Positions 54,312 through 63,383 of a stretch of 64,000 bases of DNA are shown here, piece after piece (position 1 is the first letter of the stretch; every line of letters begins with the position of its first letter). This DNA is from Jutongia huaianensis (GTDB lineage: Bacteria > Bacillota > Clostridia > Lachnospirales > Lachnospiraceae), in NCBI RefSeq assembly GCF_014384985.1, contig NZ_JACRSX010000002.1, positions 62,001-126,000 on the forward strand, read 5' to 3'. The translations under genes were made by a program, and so were the position numbers. The notes beneath the pieces were generated by a model. That model had not been told where the DNA came from. It did no database searches and was given only the letters and a program-made list of their open reading frames with translations.

Positions 54312-54779
54312 ATGTTAAGACCTAGTATTTTTGGAGAAAATTTATTTGATGACTGGATGGAGGATTTTCCGTTTGAGAAGGATTTTGAAAAGGCAATGTA
54401 TCCGGCAAAGAAAGCATTGTACGGAAAACATGCAAAGAATCTGATGAAGACGGATGTCCGGGAGACAGACGATGCATATGAGATAGATATTGATCTGCCT
54501 GGTTTTAAGAAAGATGAGATTACAGCACAGCTAAAGGATGGATGTATTGTAATTTCAGCAGCCAAGGGACTGGATAAAGATACCAAGGAAAAGAAAAACG
54601 GAAAGTATATCCGTAAGGAGCGTTATGCCGGCAGTATGAGCAGAAGTTTTTATGTTGGTGAAGATATTACAGAGGATGAGATTTCTGCGAAATTTGAAAA
54701 TGGTATTTTGCAGTTGAAGGTTCCGAAGAAAGATGGGCAATCGGCGGAAAATAAGAAATGTATTACTATTGAAGGATAA
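54312..54779 (+). CDS. Hsp20/alpha-crystallin small heat-shock protein
   Basis: 155 residues. The alpha-crystallin domain begins at KTDVRETDDAYEIDIDLPGF, with the strand KDEITAQLKDGCIVISA, and ends with FENGILQLKVPKK, whose motif binds the dimer groove. It is an ATP-independent holdase preventing aggregation. A signature IXI-type tail (CITIEG) closes it. A promoter and inverted repeat upstream suggest stress control. Confidence 0.95.
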   Translation: MLRPSIFGENLFDDWMEDFPFEKDFEKAMYPAKKALYGKHAKNLMKTDVRETDDAYEIDIDLPGFKKDEITAQLKDGCIVISAAKGLDKDTKEKKNGKYIRKERYAGSMSRSFYVGEDITEDEISAKFENGILQLKVPKKDGQSAENKKCITIEG

Positions 54780-54809
54780 CATTATTAATAAATAAAGGAC
54801 AAATATCAG

Positions 54810-54846
54810 TTCCCCGGCAGGGCAAAGTACTCTGCCGGGGAATTTT
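54810..54846 (+). terminator. intrinsic terminator after hsp20
   Basis: TTCCCCGGCAG (54810-54820) with CTGCCGGGGAA (54832-54842), an 11-bp perfect stem and four T residues. Confidence 0.9.
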
Positions 54847-54908
54847 CTATGAAATAAAGTGATCAATCAGTCAAAATATACAAAAATATAAAAAATAGCA
54901 ATAAAAAG

Positions 54909-54937
54909 TTGACAAAATGTCACATTGGCGATACAAT
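54909..54937 (+). promoter_or_regulatory. strong promoter of the small secreted protein
   Basis: Perfect -35 TTGACA (54909-54914), 17 bases, TACAAT (54932-54937). It leaves about 85 bases of untranslated leader. Confidence 0.75.
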
Positions 54938-55028
54938 AATTATGTCAATGAGGTGTGCAACTTTGATATATTTTTTGAAAATCAAAGGGTATTCCGCAAA
55001 AATATAATAATCACAGGAGGACGATACA

Positions 55029-55583
55029 ATGAGAAAGACAATTAAGAGAGTATTTTCGGTAGCATTAGCAGCTACAGTAGCAGTTTCCGGTGTTGCTTAC
55101 ACTGGTACAAAGGCAAGCGCAGCCAGCAGCTACAAAGCTGTTATGGGTTATGCTGACACAAAATGGAACTGGGCTGGCGGTAATGATTCTTCTAAGGATA
55201 CCAACAAGACTGCTGTTACAGTAAAGAACAAGAAAGGTACTGCTACATATACAGTTACTCTTAAAAACAAGAAATCTAAGAATGTAGACGCCCAGGTATT
55301 CTATGTTGATATCAAGGATATTCTTAAGGATCACAGTGCAAAGAAGATTAAGGTTTCCGGTGTTTCTGTTAAGTGCGATGGAAAGAAAGTTTCCGGTATG
55401 AAGGCTGTTGCAGCCGGTCAGCTTGAGAAGAAAGAGGATCCAAACAAGTATCGTATTTCTATCTACAATAGAGTAGGAAACAAGCAGAATGGTGATAAGA
55501 CTGCAAGCTACCCTGCAAGCTATGGTAAGAAGTTCAAATTCAAGAAGAGCATTTCTGTTACATTCAAGCTTACAATTAAATAA
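55029..55583 (+). CDS. small secreted lysine-rich protein
   Basis: 184 residues with a signal peptide ending at ASA near residue 31 (positively charged MRKTIKR, then VALAATVAVSGVAY). The mature part has many Lys and Ser/Thr and beta-type strands (GTATYTVTLKNKK, AKKIKVSGVSVKCDG, SISVTFKLTIK). It has a single cysteine. No family recognised. AGGAGG precedes the ATG, and the perfect -35 suggests high expression. It may be a wall-associated or released protein. Confidence 0.72.
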   Translation: MRKTIKRVFSVALAATVAVSGVAYTGTKASAASSYKAVMGYADTKWNWAGGNDSSKDTNKTAVTVKNKKGTATYTVTLKNKKSKNVDAQVFYVDIKDILKDHSAKKIKVSGVSVKCDGKKVSGMKAVAAGQLEKKEDPNKYRISIYNRVGNKQNGDKTASYPASYGKKFKFKKSISVTFKLTIK

Positions 55584-55641
55584 TGACAGACAGAAAATGA
55601 TCGTAAGGTGATTTTGCTTACTCTTTTCTCTATTATAAATG

Positions 55642-55678
55642 AGGGGTCGTTGCGTAAAGGCAGCGGCCCTTCAATTTT
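55642..55678 (+). terminator. hairpin terminator after the small secreted protein
   Basis: AGGGGTCGTTGC (55642-55653) and GCAGCGGCCCT (55660-55670) pair with a bulge; a loose T-rich tail follows. Confidence 0.65.
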
Positions 55679-55679
55679 A

Positions 55680-55709
55680 TTGACCACATTCTTTGTTTCA
55701 TGCTATAAT
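55680..55709 (+). promoter_or_regulatory. promoter of the FtsA-like gene
   Basis: TTGACC (55680-55685), 18 bases, TATAAT (55704-55709). Confidence 0.7.
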
Positions 55710-55746
55710 TAAATAATATGGGAAATATGTTGGAAAGGAGAAGTCC

Positions 55747-58119
55747 ATGGCAGAGAAAAAGATGGTACAGACCAGAAAAACAACTGGTTCAAAATCGGGA
55801 AAAAGAAAAACAACGGCTGCAAAAGCATCACAAAGCAATGTGAATATTGCGGCGATGGTAAAGAAGCTGACAGAACCATTGGTGTTTGGTCTGGATATAG
55901 GTACCCGCAGTATTGTTGGCACAGTAGGATATCGCACCTCCACAAATGGATTTGTTGTGGTGGCACAGGAGTCGGTGGAACACGAGACAAGAGCGATGCT
56001 GGATGGACAGATCCATGATATACAGGCTGTTGCGGACACGATCATTCAGGTGAAGCAGAAGCTGGAGCAGTTGATCGGGAGAAAATTGACGGATGTTTGT
56101 ATTGCAGCAGCCGGACGTGTTTTAAAGACGGTTGTAGCATGTGCAGAGATGCATTTTAATTATGAGACGGTAGTGACCAATGAGCATGTTTATTCCTTGG
56201 ATATGCTTGGTGTGGAAAAGGCATATGATCTGCTGAGACAGGAGCAGCAGAATGATGATATTCATTTTTATTGTGTGGGGTATTCTGTGATCCGCTATTA
56301 TCAGAATGATTATCCGATTACAAATCTGGAAGGACACAAAGCCAATACGATCCGTACAGAACTGATCGCTACATTTCTGCCCGATGAGGTGGTGGATGGT
56401 CTTTATGCTGCGGTAGAAAAGGCCGGTCTTTATGTGGCGAATCTTACTCTGGAGCCGATTGCGGCTATGAATGTAGCGATACCGGAGAAGTTCCGTTTAC
56501 TGAATATTGCTTTGGTGGATGTGGGAGCCGGTACATCTGATATTTCGATCACGAATGATGGCAGTATTATTGCCTATGGAATGATTCCGTCTGCCGGAGA
56601 TGAGATTACGGAAGCGTTGGCGAGACATTATCTGCTGGATTTTGGTGAGGCAGAGAAAATGAAATGTCAGAGTACCATGCGAAAGCAGGTGACCGTTCAT
56701 GATATTATGGGACTGTCACATAAAATATCTTCTGAAGAAATTGCAGAGGTGGCAGAACCGGTGGTGCGGGAAATTACCACCAGAGTTGCAGACCGGATCA
56801 AGGAGCTGAATGGAGGCAAGCCGGTCAGCGCTGTGTTTGTAGTAGGCGGCGGAGGAAAAATGATGGGCTTCGAGGAGACCCTTGCGGATAATCTTGGAAT
56901 TCCGAAGGAACGAGTGGCTTTGAGGGGATCCGAGGTGATGGGGCAGATAGAGTTCTTACAAAAAAATATCAAAGTAGATTCTCTTCTGGTGACACCGGTA
57001 GGCATTTGCCTGAACTATTATGAACAGAAAAATAATTTTATATTTGTGACATTAAACGGAGAACGAATCAAGCTGTATGACAATAGTAAACTGACAGTAG
57101 TAGATGCGGCTATGCAGATGGGATATCCGAATGAAGACCTTTTTCCGAAGAGAGGAAAAGCACTCAACTATTCTGTAAATGGAGAGAAACGGATGAAACG
57201 CGGGGAGCCGGGGGATTCTGCAGTGGTAAATCTCAATGGGAAAGAAAGCGCATTAAGTGGAGCTCTTTCACAAAATGATAAGATTGAGATCAAGGCATCT
57301 ACAGCAGGAAAGGATGCTGTGATGACAATCGGAGAGATCCAAGAGTATCATTCCGCGATCCATTTTATATTTAACAGAAAACCCATTACATGTCCAAGGT
57401 TCGTACAGGTAAATGGAGAACTGGTCTCCCAGTATTATGAGATACAGGAAAATGACGAGATAGAAATTCTGGAATATTATACTCTGGAGCAGGTGCTGGA
57501 GTTTATGGACATTGTCTGCCGGGGCAGAGCATATGTAAATAATGCGTCAGCAGACATGGAGACGAAGGTGTATGATAATTTTACTATTGCCTGTGAGATT
57601 AAAAAGGAAGAGCCGAATTATCAGGAGCTTATAAAAGAGTATGGCGAAGGACAGGTTCCGGAAGCTGTTTTAAATGGAGAAATGCAGGAGGCTGAGCAGG
57701 TAGCGGAAGGTCATATCACAGAGAAGGATATGGAATCCGGAGAGATATCCTCCCAGCGACAGGATGCAGAGGATGCCAAAACGGACGATAGCATTCCGGG
57801 TAACGTGACAGAAGATATTCCTAAGGTGAAAGGAGCGTCAGATCACCAGACGGCAGAAGGGGCTTTAGAGTCACAGCAGCCGGTTTCCGGCTTGCAAAAG
57901 ACATCACCGGAAGGTGTTGAACTGCCCATAACAGTCAATGGAGATCCGGTGATACTGAAAAACAAAAAGGAATATATTCTCGTAGATGTTCTTGATTTTT
58001 ATCCATTTGATCTGTCCGTGGCAAAAGGAAATCGTCTGGAAACTCTGATCAATGGTGTATCCTCTGATTTTACGTCGCCGGTACATGAAAATGATGAGGT
58101 AAAAATATACTGGGTATAA
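55747..58119 (+). CDS. large FtsA/PilM-like actin-fold protein
   Basis: 790 residues, longer than FtsA at about 420. A basic N-terminus (first 40 residues) precedes an actin-like core: GLDIGTRSIVGTVG (phosphate 1), LVDVGAGTSDISI (phosphate 2), VFVVGGGGKMMGF (adenosine). The C-terminal half holds two ubiquitin-like or SLBB-like repeats, with NGEKRMKRGEPGDS and PITVNGDPVIL. An acid-rich linker (about 660-720) separates them. Proteins of this form are annotated as cell-division FtsA domain proteins in Clostridia; a classical FtsA role is unproven. The next gene follows after 22 bases. Confidence 0.75.
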   Translation: MAEKKMVQTRKTTGSKSGKRKTTAAKASQSNVNIAAMVKKLTEPLVFGLDIGTRSIVGTVGYRTSTNGFVVVAQESVEHETRAMLDGQIHDIQAVADTIIQVKQKLEQLIGRKLTDVCIAAAGRVLKTVVACAEMHFNYETVVTNEHVYSLDMLGVEKAYDLLRQEQQNDDIHFYCVGYSVIRYYQNDYPITNLEGHKANTIRTELIATFLPDEVVDGLYAAVEKAGLYVANLTLEPIAAMNVAIPEKFRLLNIALVDVGAGTSDISITNDGSIIAYGMIPSAGDEITEALARHYLLDFGEAEKMKCQSTMRKQVTVHDIMGLSHKISSEEIAEVAEPVVREITTRVADRIKELNGGKPVSAVFVVGGGGKMMGFEETLADNLGIPKERVALRGSEVMGQIEFLQKNIKVDSLLVTPVGICLNYYEQKNNFIFVTLNGERIKLYDNSKLTVVDAAMQMGYPNEDLFPKRGKALNYSVNGEKRMKRGEPGDSAVVNLNGKESALSGALSQNDKIEIKASTAGKDAVMTIGEIQEYHSAIHFIFNRKPITCPRFVQVNGELVSQYYEIQENDEIEILEYYTLEQVLEFMDIVCRGRAYVNNASADMETKVYDNFTIACEIKKEEPNYQELIKEYGEGQVPEAVLNGEMQEAEQVAEGHITEKDMESGEISSQRQDAEDAKTDDSIPGNVTEDIPKVKGASDHQTAEGALESQQPVSGLQKTSPEGVELPITVNGDPVILKNKKEYILVDVLDFYPFDLSVAKGNRLETLINGVSSDFTSPVHENDEVKIYWV

Positions 58120-58141
58120 CAAGGAAAGGAAGAGAAAGATC

Positions 58142-58999
58142 ATGCAGATATGTAGTATTGCCAGCGGAAGCAGTGGCAATTGCATTTATATAGGAGACGG
58201 AGATTCCAGAATTCTGATCGATGCGGGAGTCAGCCGCAAAAGGATTGTGGACGGTCTGAAGTCGATTCATGTGTCACCGGAAAGTCTTGATGCGATTTTT
58301 GTGACCCACGAGCATACAGACCATATTCAGGGGATTCCAATGATGACAAAGTATTTCCATGTGCCGATTTACGGCACTGCCGGAACTTTGGATGGAATCC
58401 GTCAGAAGGACAGCAAGGGGCTTGTGACTATGGAGCATTTATATCAGGTTTATGCAGATCGTCCGGTGACGATTGGAAGTCTGGAAGTGACACCGTTTCA
58501 TATGTCTCACGATGCGGCAGACCCGGTGTGCTATACAGTAGAGGCTTCCGGCCACAAGGTTGGTATGGCGACAGACTTAGGTGTTTATGATGACTACACG
58601 ATCTCTCATCTGGAGGGGAGTGAGGTCATTCTTTTGGAGGCAAATCACGACATCAGTATGCTGGAAACAGGACCCTACCCGTATTCATTAAAATGTCGTA
58701 TTTTAAGTGAACGGGGACATTTGTCCAATGAGGATGCGGGAGAGCTTTTATGCCGGCTTCTTCATGATGATCTGAAATATATCTTCCTGGCACATCTTTC
58801 CAAGGAAAATAATTATCCGGAGCTTGCTTATGAAGCGGTCAAATGTAAGCTGTGGGAAGAATTGGGGATGAATGTACTGCCCTTTGATCTGTCGGTGGCA
58901 AAAAGGGATAAACCTTCTAAACTTGTGCTGACAGGTGGAAATGAGCAGAATACGGAGACAGGGCAGTTATCCATGGATTTTCTGGAATCAGCTCTCTAA
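58142..58999 (+). CDS. walJ: WalJ/YycJ-type metallo-beta-lactamase-fold hydrolase
   Basis: 285 residues. Zinc ligands: THEHTDHIQG (residues about 58-67), MSHDAADPV, MATDLG and the C-terminal AHLSKENN. The start ICSIASGSSGNCIYIG is that of YycJ, an exonuclease-like protein of the WalRK operon, affecting DNA handling or cell division. The walRK genes are not adjacent, as in many Clostridia. A PFDLSVAK word is shared with the end of the preceding protein. Confidence 0.88.
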   Translation: MQICSIASGSSGNCIYIGDGDSRILIDAGVSRKRIVDGLKSIHVSPESLDAIFVTHEHTDHIQGIPMMTKYFHVPIYGTAGTLDGIRQKDSKGLVTMEHLYQVYADRPVTIGSLEVTPFHMSHDAADPVCYTVEASGHKVGMATDLGVYDDYTISHLEGSEVILLEANHDISMLETGPYPYSLKCRILSERGHLSNEDAGELLCRLLHDDLKYIFLAHLSKENNYPELAYEAVKCKLWEELGMNVLPFDLSVAKRDKPSKLVLTGGNEQNTETGQLSMDFLESAL

Positions 59000-59103
59000 T
59001 GGAAAGCACCAATAAATGAATTATCATTTTAAGTTATTAAATTTAAAATATAAGAAAATAAAAGCCGAAGCGGCGATAGCAGCAAGGCGGAAATGAGGGA
59101 ATC

Positions 59104-59376
59104 ATGAGAAAGATTGTAATTACAGTAGTTGGAAAAGACAGCGTTGGAATTATTGCGGGAGTATGTACTTATCTTGCAGATCATCAGGTAAATATTCTGG
59201 ATATTTCCCAGACGATCGTAGACGGTTTCTTTAATATGATGATGATCGTTGACACAGCAAAATGCGATAGCGATTTTGATACCTTTGCGGCAGATCTGGA
59301 AGAGATTGGCAAAGAGCTGGGTTGTATTATCCATGCACAGCGTGAGGATATTTTTGACCAGATGCACAGAATATAA
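59104..59376 (+). CDS. ACT-domain protein (UPF0237)
   Basis: 90 residues, two ACT-like units: [20 protein letters not shown] then [19 protein letters not shown] domains bind small ligands, often amino acids. This family is nearly always next to UPF0210, and the pair is found here. Function is unknown. ATG follows GAGGG; the stop TAA overlaps the ATG of a possible longer start for the next gene. Confidence 0.9.
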   Translation: MRKIVITVVGKDSVGIIAGVCTYLADHQVNILDISQTIVDGFFNMMMIVDTAKCDSDFDTFAADLEEIGKELGCIIHAQREDIFDQMHRI

Positions 59377-59418
59377 TGAACTCTGACGAGTTCATATTAG
59401 AAGTTGCTTCGCAACTTC
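59376..59418 (+). promoter_or_regulatory. two tandem perfect hairpins before UPF0210
   Basis: ATGAACTC-TGAC-GAGTTCAT (59376-59395) and GAAGTTGC-TTC-GCAACTTC (59400-59418) are each 8-bp perfect stems, 4 bases apart. There is no T run after them, so terminator action is unlikely. They might control read-through or translation. Confidence 0.55.
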
Positions 59419-59483
59419 GCTGTACTAGTGATGTTACACTGATGGCTCCGAAATCTGGGGCTGGAGAGACGTGGAGGATGACA

Positions 59484-60848
59484 ATGATAAACATAAATGA
59501 AGTGTTAGAGACCAATAATATGATCGAGAAAGAAAATCTCGATGTGCGTACCATTACGATCGGTATCAGTCTTCTGGAGTGTATTGATAGCGATCTGGAT
59601 GCGTTAAATGAAAAGATCTATAATCGTATTACGACTGTGGCAAAGAATCTGGTACCAACCGGACAGGCGATTGAGCGTGAGTATGGAATTCCCATTGTAA
59701 ATAAGAGAATTTCAGTGACTCCGATCGCATTGGTGGGTGGCGCCGCATGCAAGAAGCCGGAGGATTTTGTGACGATCGCAAAGACTCTGGATCGTGCAGC
59801 CAAGACCCTTGGAATCAATTTTATCGGTGGATACAGTGCCCTTGTGTCAAAGGGAATGACCGAGGCGGACGAACTGTTGATCCGTTCTATTCCGCAGGCT
59901 CTGGCAGAGACGGATTTTGTCTGCAGCTCTGTTAACCTGGGCTCTACCAAGACCGGACTGAATATGGATGCAGTCAAGATGATGGGTGAGATTATCCTGC
60001 AGGCAGCAGAATATACAAAAGAAAACGACAGCATTGGCTGTGCAAAGCTGGTAGTATTTTGTAATGCGCCGGATGACAATCCGTTTATGGCAGGTGCCTT
60101 TCATGGTGTTACGGAGGCGGATGCTATTATCAATGTCGGTGTCAGCGGACCAGGTGTTATGAGAAAGGCATTAGAGGCAGAGCATGGTACGGACTTTGGT
60201 TCTCTTTGTGAAACGGTGAAAAAGACAGCGTTTAAGATTACCCGTGTAGGTCAGCTTGTTGCAAGAGAGGCATCCAGAAGATTAAATATTCCATTTGGTA
60301 TTATTGATCTTTCTCTGGCTCCGACTCCGGCGATCGGTGACAGTATTGCTGATATCTTTGAGGAGATGGGACTGGAACGAGCCGGTGCTCCGGGTACTAC
60401 AGCAGCCCTTGCTCTTTTGAATGATCAGGTGAAAAAAGGCGGCGTTATGGCATCTTCTTATGTGGGCGGCTTAAGTGGCGCATTTATTCCGGTCAGTGAA
60501 GATCAGGGCATGATCAATGCCGTTGTGGATGGAGCGTTGACTTTAGAGAAGCTTGAGGCTATGACCTGCGTATGTTCGGTAGGTCTTGATATGATTGCCA
60601 TTCCGGGAGATACTAAGGCAACTACAATTTCCGGTATTATTGCGGATGAGATGGCGATCGGTATGGTGAATCAGAAGACAACGGCTGTGCGTCTGATTCC
60701 GGTAATTGGCAAGAAAGTTGGGGATACCGTCGAGTTTGGTGGCTTATTGGGATATGCACCGGTAATGCCGGTCAATTCCTTTGACTGCAGTGCGTTCATT
60801 AACAGAGGCGGACGTATTCCTGCGCCAATTCACAGCTTTAAGAATTAA
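59484..60848 (+). CDS. UPF0210 (PFL-fold) family protein
   Basis: 454 residues. The family has a pyruvate-formate-lyase-like barrel but no glycyl radical; its reaction is unknown. Typical wording: [59 protein letters not shown], and GRIPAPIHS at the end. ATG at 59484 is chosen because GTGGAGG lies 6 bases away and gives the familiar MININEV. The same frame is open back to 59376, giving a 36-residue extension encoded by the hairpin region. Paired with ACT gene upstream. Confidence 0.9.
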   Translation: MININEVLETNNMIEKENLDVRTITIGISLLECIDSDLDALNEKIYNRITTVAKNLVPTGQAIEREYGIPIVNKRISVTPIALVGGAACKKPEDFVTIAKTLDRAAKTLGINFIGGYSALVSKGMTEADELLIRSIPQALAETDFVCSSVNLGSTKTGLNMDAVKMMGEIILQAAEYTKENDSIGCAKLVVFCNAPDDNPFMAGAFHGVTEADAIINVGVSGPGVMRKALEAEHGTDFGSLCETVKKTAFKITRVGQLVAREASRRLNIPFGIIDLSLAPTPAIGDSIADIFEEMGLERAGAPGTTAALALLNDQVKKGGVMASSYVGGLSGAFIPVSEDQGMINAVVDGALTLEKLEAMTCVCSVGLDMIAIPGDTKATTISGIIADEMAIGMVNQKTTAVRLIPVIGKKVGDTVEFGGLLGYAPVMPVNSFDCSAFINRGGRIPAPIHSFKN

Positions 60849-60912
60849 ATTCAAATGGGACAGGGTACGGCTCTGTCCTGTTGTGATTTAACAAAACAAA
60901 ATGGAGATTCAT

Positions 60913-62037
60913 ATGAAGGACAAAGACAAAAAAGAGATTCCGGAAATTTCGGACGATATGCCGAAGCAGAGAAAACTGCCTGTTTGGGCAAAGATTGTGA
61001 TCGGTGTGGTGGCAGCACTTGCTGTTATTATCGGGATTGCTTATGGTGTGTTCAGCTATAATTATGGCAAGATTTATGTTAAAAATAACGATAATGAAAA
61101 AGCACAGGAAGAGTATTTCGACCAGGATACCGGCATTGAAGATCTGAAAGAGATTGATCCGGATAAGATTCATCTGGACAGTGCAGACAGCGTGAGCCAG
61201 TCAAAGGACGTGATCAATATTCTTGTCTGTGGCGAGGAAGCCATCGGAGGAGGCCGGGGCAGAACGGACAGCATTATGATCGCTACGGTGAACCGAAAGG
61301 ATGGTGCGCTGCGTCTGACTTCGATCATGCGTGATACTTATGTGCAGATACCGGGTTTTTCGGACAATAAGATCAATGCGGCATATCACAATGGCGGCAT
61401 GAAGACGCTTCTAAAAACAATCCATAAAAACTTCGGTATTGACGTGGATGGATATGTACTTGTGAATTTTGATTCCTTCCAGCAGGTGATCGAGGCCCTG
61501 GGCGGTGTAGATATCAAGCTGGCAGAGGATGAGGTGGCATATCTGAATAAGACCAACTATATTTCAGAAAGATCAAACCGTACGCTTCATGTGGGTGTGA
61601 ATCATATGAATGGCAATCAGGCACTGGGCTATGCGCGGATCCGTTATGTACAGAAGGATGGACAGTACGGAGATTTTGCAAGAACACTTCGCCATCGTAC
61701 CGTAATGTCGGCAATTTACAAAAAGCTGATGGACAAATCGGCACTGGAGCTGATCGCTATGGTGCCAAAGCTGATGCCGCTGGTGAAAACCAATATTGAC
61801 AAGGCAGATCTGGTTAATTATCTGTATCAGGGAGTGGAGGTTCGAAGCCACAATTCCAAGTTAGAGACCCTGAATGTGCCGGTGGAGGGAGCATATAAGA
61901 TTACCAGAGTCCGCAGTATGTCTGTTATCCTTCCGGATTCCCTGGACAAGAATGTCAGGGCAATGCAGAAATTTATCTATGGAAGTGCATTGGGACAGGA
62001 AAACAGTAAGGGGGCGGAAATTACCGTAGGACAGTAA
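60913..62037 (+). CDS. LytR-CpsA-Psr (LCP) family protein
   Basis: 374 residues. A transmembrane helix at about 27-48 (IVIGVVAALAVIIGIAYGVF) anchors an extracellular LCP domain: DSIMIATVNRKDGALRLTSIMRD, then GVDIKLAEDEV and YARIRYVQKDG with arginines that hold the polyprenyl pyrophosphate. LCP enzymes attach teichoic acids or polysaccharides to peptidoglycan. ATG at 60913 has GGAG before it, so the 60901 ATG is less likely. Confidence 0.9.
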   Translation: MKDKDKKEIPEISDDMPKQRKLPVWAKIVIGVVAALAVIIGIAYGVFSYNYGKIYVKNNDNEKAQEEYFDQDTGIEDLKEIDPDKIHLDSADSVSQSKDVINILVCGEEAIGGGRGRTDSIMIATVNRKDGALRLTSIMRDTYVQIPGFSDNKINAAYHNGGMKTLLKTIHKNFGIDVDGYVLVNFDSFQQVIEALGGVDIKLAEDEVAYLNKTNYISERSNRTLHVGVNHMNGNQALGYARIRYVQKDGQYGDFARTLRHRTVMSAIYKKLMDKSALELIAMVPKLMPLVKTNIDKADLVNYLYQGVEVRSHNSKLETLNVPVEGAYKITRVRSMSVILPDSLDKNVRAMQKFIYGSALGQENSKGAEITVGQ

Positions 62038-62076
62038 ATTATTAGAAAAATACAGGGATTGAGTTAAAAAGATTAA

Positions 62077-62090
62077 AATTGTATACAATT
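62077..62090. promoter_or_regulatory. 14-base palindrome upstream of the aminotransferase promoter
   Basis: AATTGTATACAATT is perfectly palindromic and lies 5 bases before the -35. Its core TTGTATACAA suits GntR-family repressors, but no such gene is close. Confidence 0.5.
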
Positions 62091-62095
62091 ATACA

Positions 62096-62124
62096 TTGAC
62101 GCAATCCTCGCTTTGTGGTATAAA
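62096..62124 (+). promoter_or_regulatory. promoter of the aspartate-type aminotransferase
   Basis: TTGACG (62096-62101), 17 bases, TATAAA (62119-62124). Confidence 0.75.
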
Positions 62125-62180
62125 TTTGAAAGGAGATTTTCATATTTTACTAAGTATTACCAAGGAAAGGGGCAATTATT

Positions 62181-63380
62181 ATGTCATTAGAATTATCCAG
62201 AAAAGCAGCAGCGGTAAAGCCATCTTCTACATTGGCGATTACTGCAAAGGCAAAGGAACTGCGTGCGCAGGGGAAGGATGTTGTAGGCTTCGGCGCAGGA
62301 GAGCCGGATTTTAATACACCGGAGAATATCTGTGATGCTGCAATTCAGGCAATTCATGATGGATTTACAAAATATACACCGGCTTCCGGAACGAATGAGC
62401 TCAAGGAAGCTGTTTCCAGGAAATTTAAGTCATTTAATGGACTTGATTATGCACCGGATCAGATTGTGATCAGCAATGGAGGAAAACATTCTCTGACCAA
62501 TATTTTTACAGCACTGATCAATCCGGGAGATGAGGTGATCATTCCGGCACCATTCTGGCTCAGTTATCCTGAGATCGTTAAACTGGCCGGCGGTGTACCG
62601 GTGATCGTAAAGACCACCAAGGAGCAGAGCTACAAGCTGCAGGCAGAGGATCTGAAAAAAGCCATTACCGATAAGACAAAGGCTGTTGTACTGAATACAC
62701 CAAACAATCCTACCGGAATGCTTTATACGGAGCAGGAGCTTCGTGCTATCGCTGATGTGGTAGTAGAGAGTGATATTTATGTGGTTGCCGATGAGATGTA
62801 TGAAAATCTTGTTTATGGCGATCAGAAGCATATCAGCATTGCCTCCTTTGGTAAGGAAATTTATGACAGAACCATTACATGTAGTGGTCTTGCAAAGAGC
62901 TATGCGATGACAGGATGGAGAATTGGTTATACAGGATCTTCTAAGGAGATCGCAAAGATGATGAGCAGTGTACAGAGTCATCAGACCTCCAATCCGAACT
63001 CTATTGCACAGAGGGCTGCTGTAGAGGCTCTGAACGGTCCACAGGATTCCGTGGCAAAGATGCATGCAGAGTTTGATAAGCGTCGTCAGTATATGTATCA
63101 GAGAATCTGTGCAATGCCTTATGTAAGCACGATTGAGCCGATGGGTGCATTTTATGTATTCGTGGATGTCAGCGATGTTCTCGGTAAGGATTATAAGGGA
63201 ACAAAGATCGAGGATACCTCCAAGATGGCAGAGATTTTGATTGAAGAGTACAATGTAGCAGTAGTTCCGTGTGCTGATTTTGGATTTGCGGATCATATCC
63301 GTCTGTCTTATGCAATCTCGCTGGAGCAGATTGAGAAGGGACTTGATCGTATCGAGACCTTCCTGAAGGAATTGAAATAA
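62181..63380 (+). CDS. aspB: aspartate-type aminotransferase (PLP fold I)
   Basis: 399 residues of class I/II aminotransferases. Aspartate-to-PLP pattern: VVADEMYENLVY, PNNPTGMLYTEQEL, and the Schiff-base lysine in SGLAKSYAMTGWRIGY. A C-terminal IRLSYAISLEQIEKGL is normal. It transfers the amino group of aspartate or glutamate; the exact substrate is not fixed by sequence. ATG has AAAGGGG upstream; the promoter and palindrome lie before it. Confidence 0.93.
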   Translation: MSLELSRKAAAVKPSSTLAITAKAKELRAQGKDVVGFGAGEPDFNTPENICDAAIQAIHDGFTKYTPASGTNELKEAVSRKFKSFNGLDYAPDQIVISNGGKHSLTNIFTALINPGDEVIIPAPFWLSYPEIVKLAGGVPVIVKTTKEQSYKLQAEDLKKAITDKTKAVVLNTPNNPTGMLYTEQELRAIADVVVESDIYVVADEMYENLVYGDQKHISIASFGKEIYDRTITCSGLAKSYAMTGWRIGYTGSSKEIAKMMSSVQSHQTSNPNSIAQRAAVEALNGPQDSVAKMHAEFDKRRQYMYQRICAMPYVSTIEPMGAFYVFVDVSDVLGKDYKGTKIEDTSKMAEILIEEYNVAVVPCADFGFADHIRLSYAISLEQIEKGLDRIETFLKELK

Positions 63381-63383
63381 TAT

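Noticed and set aside
60858..60878. Terminator between UPF0210 and the LCP gene (GGACAG/CTGTCC)
   Set aside because: The stem is only 6 bp and no T run follows.
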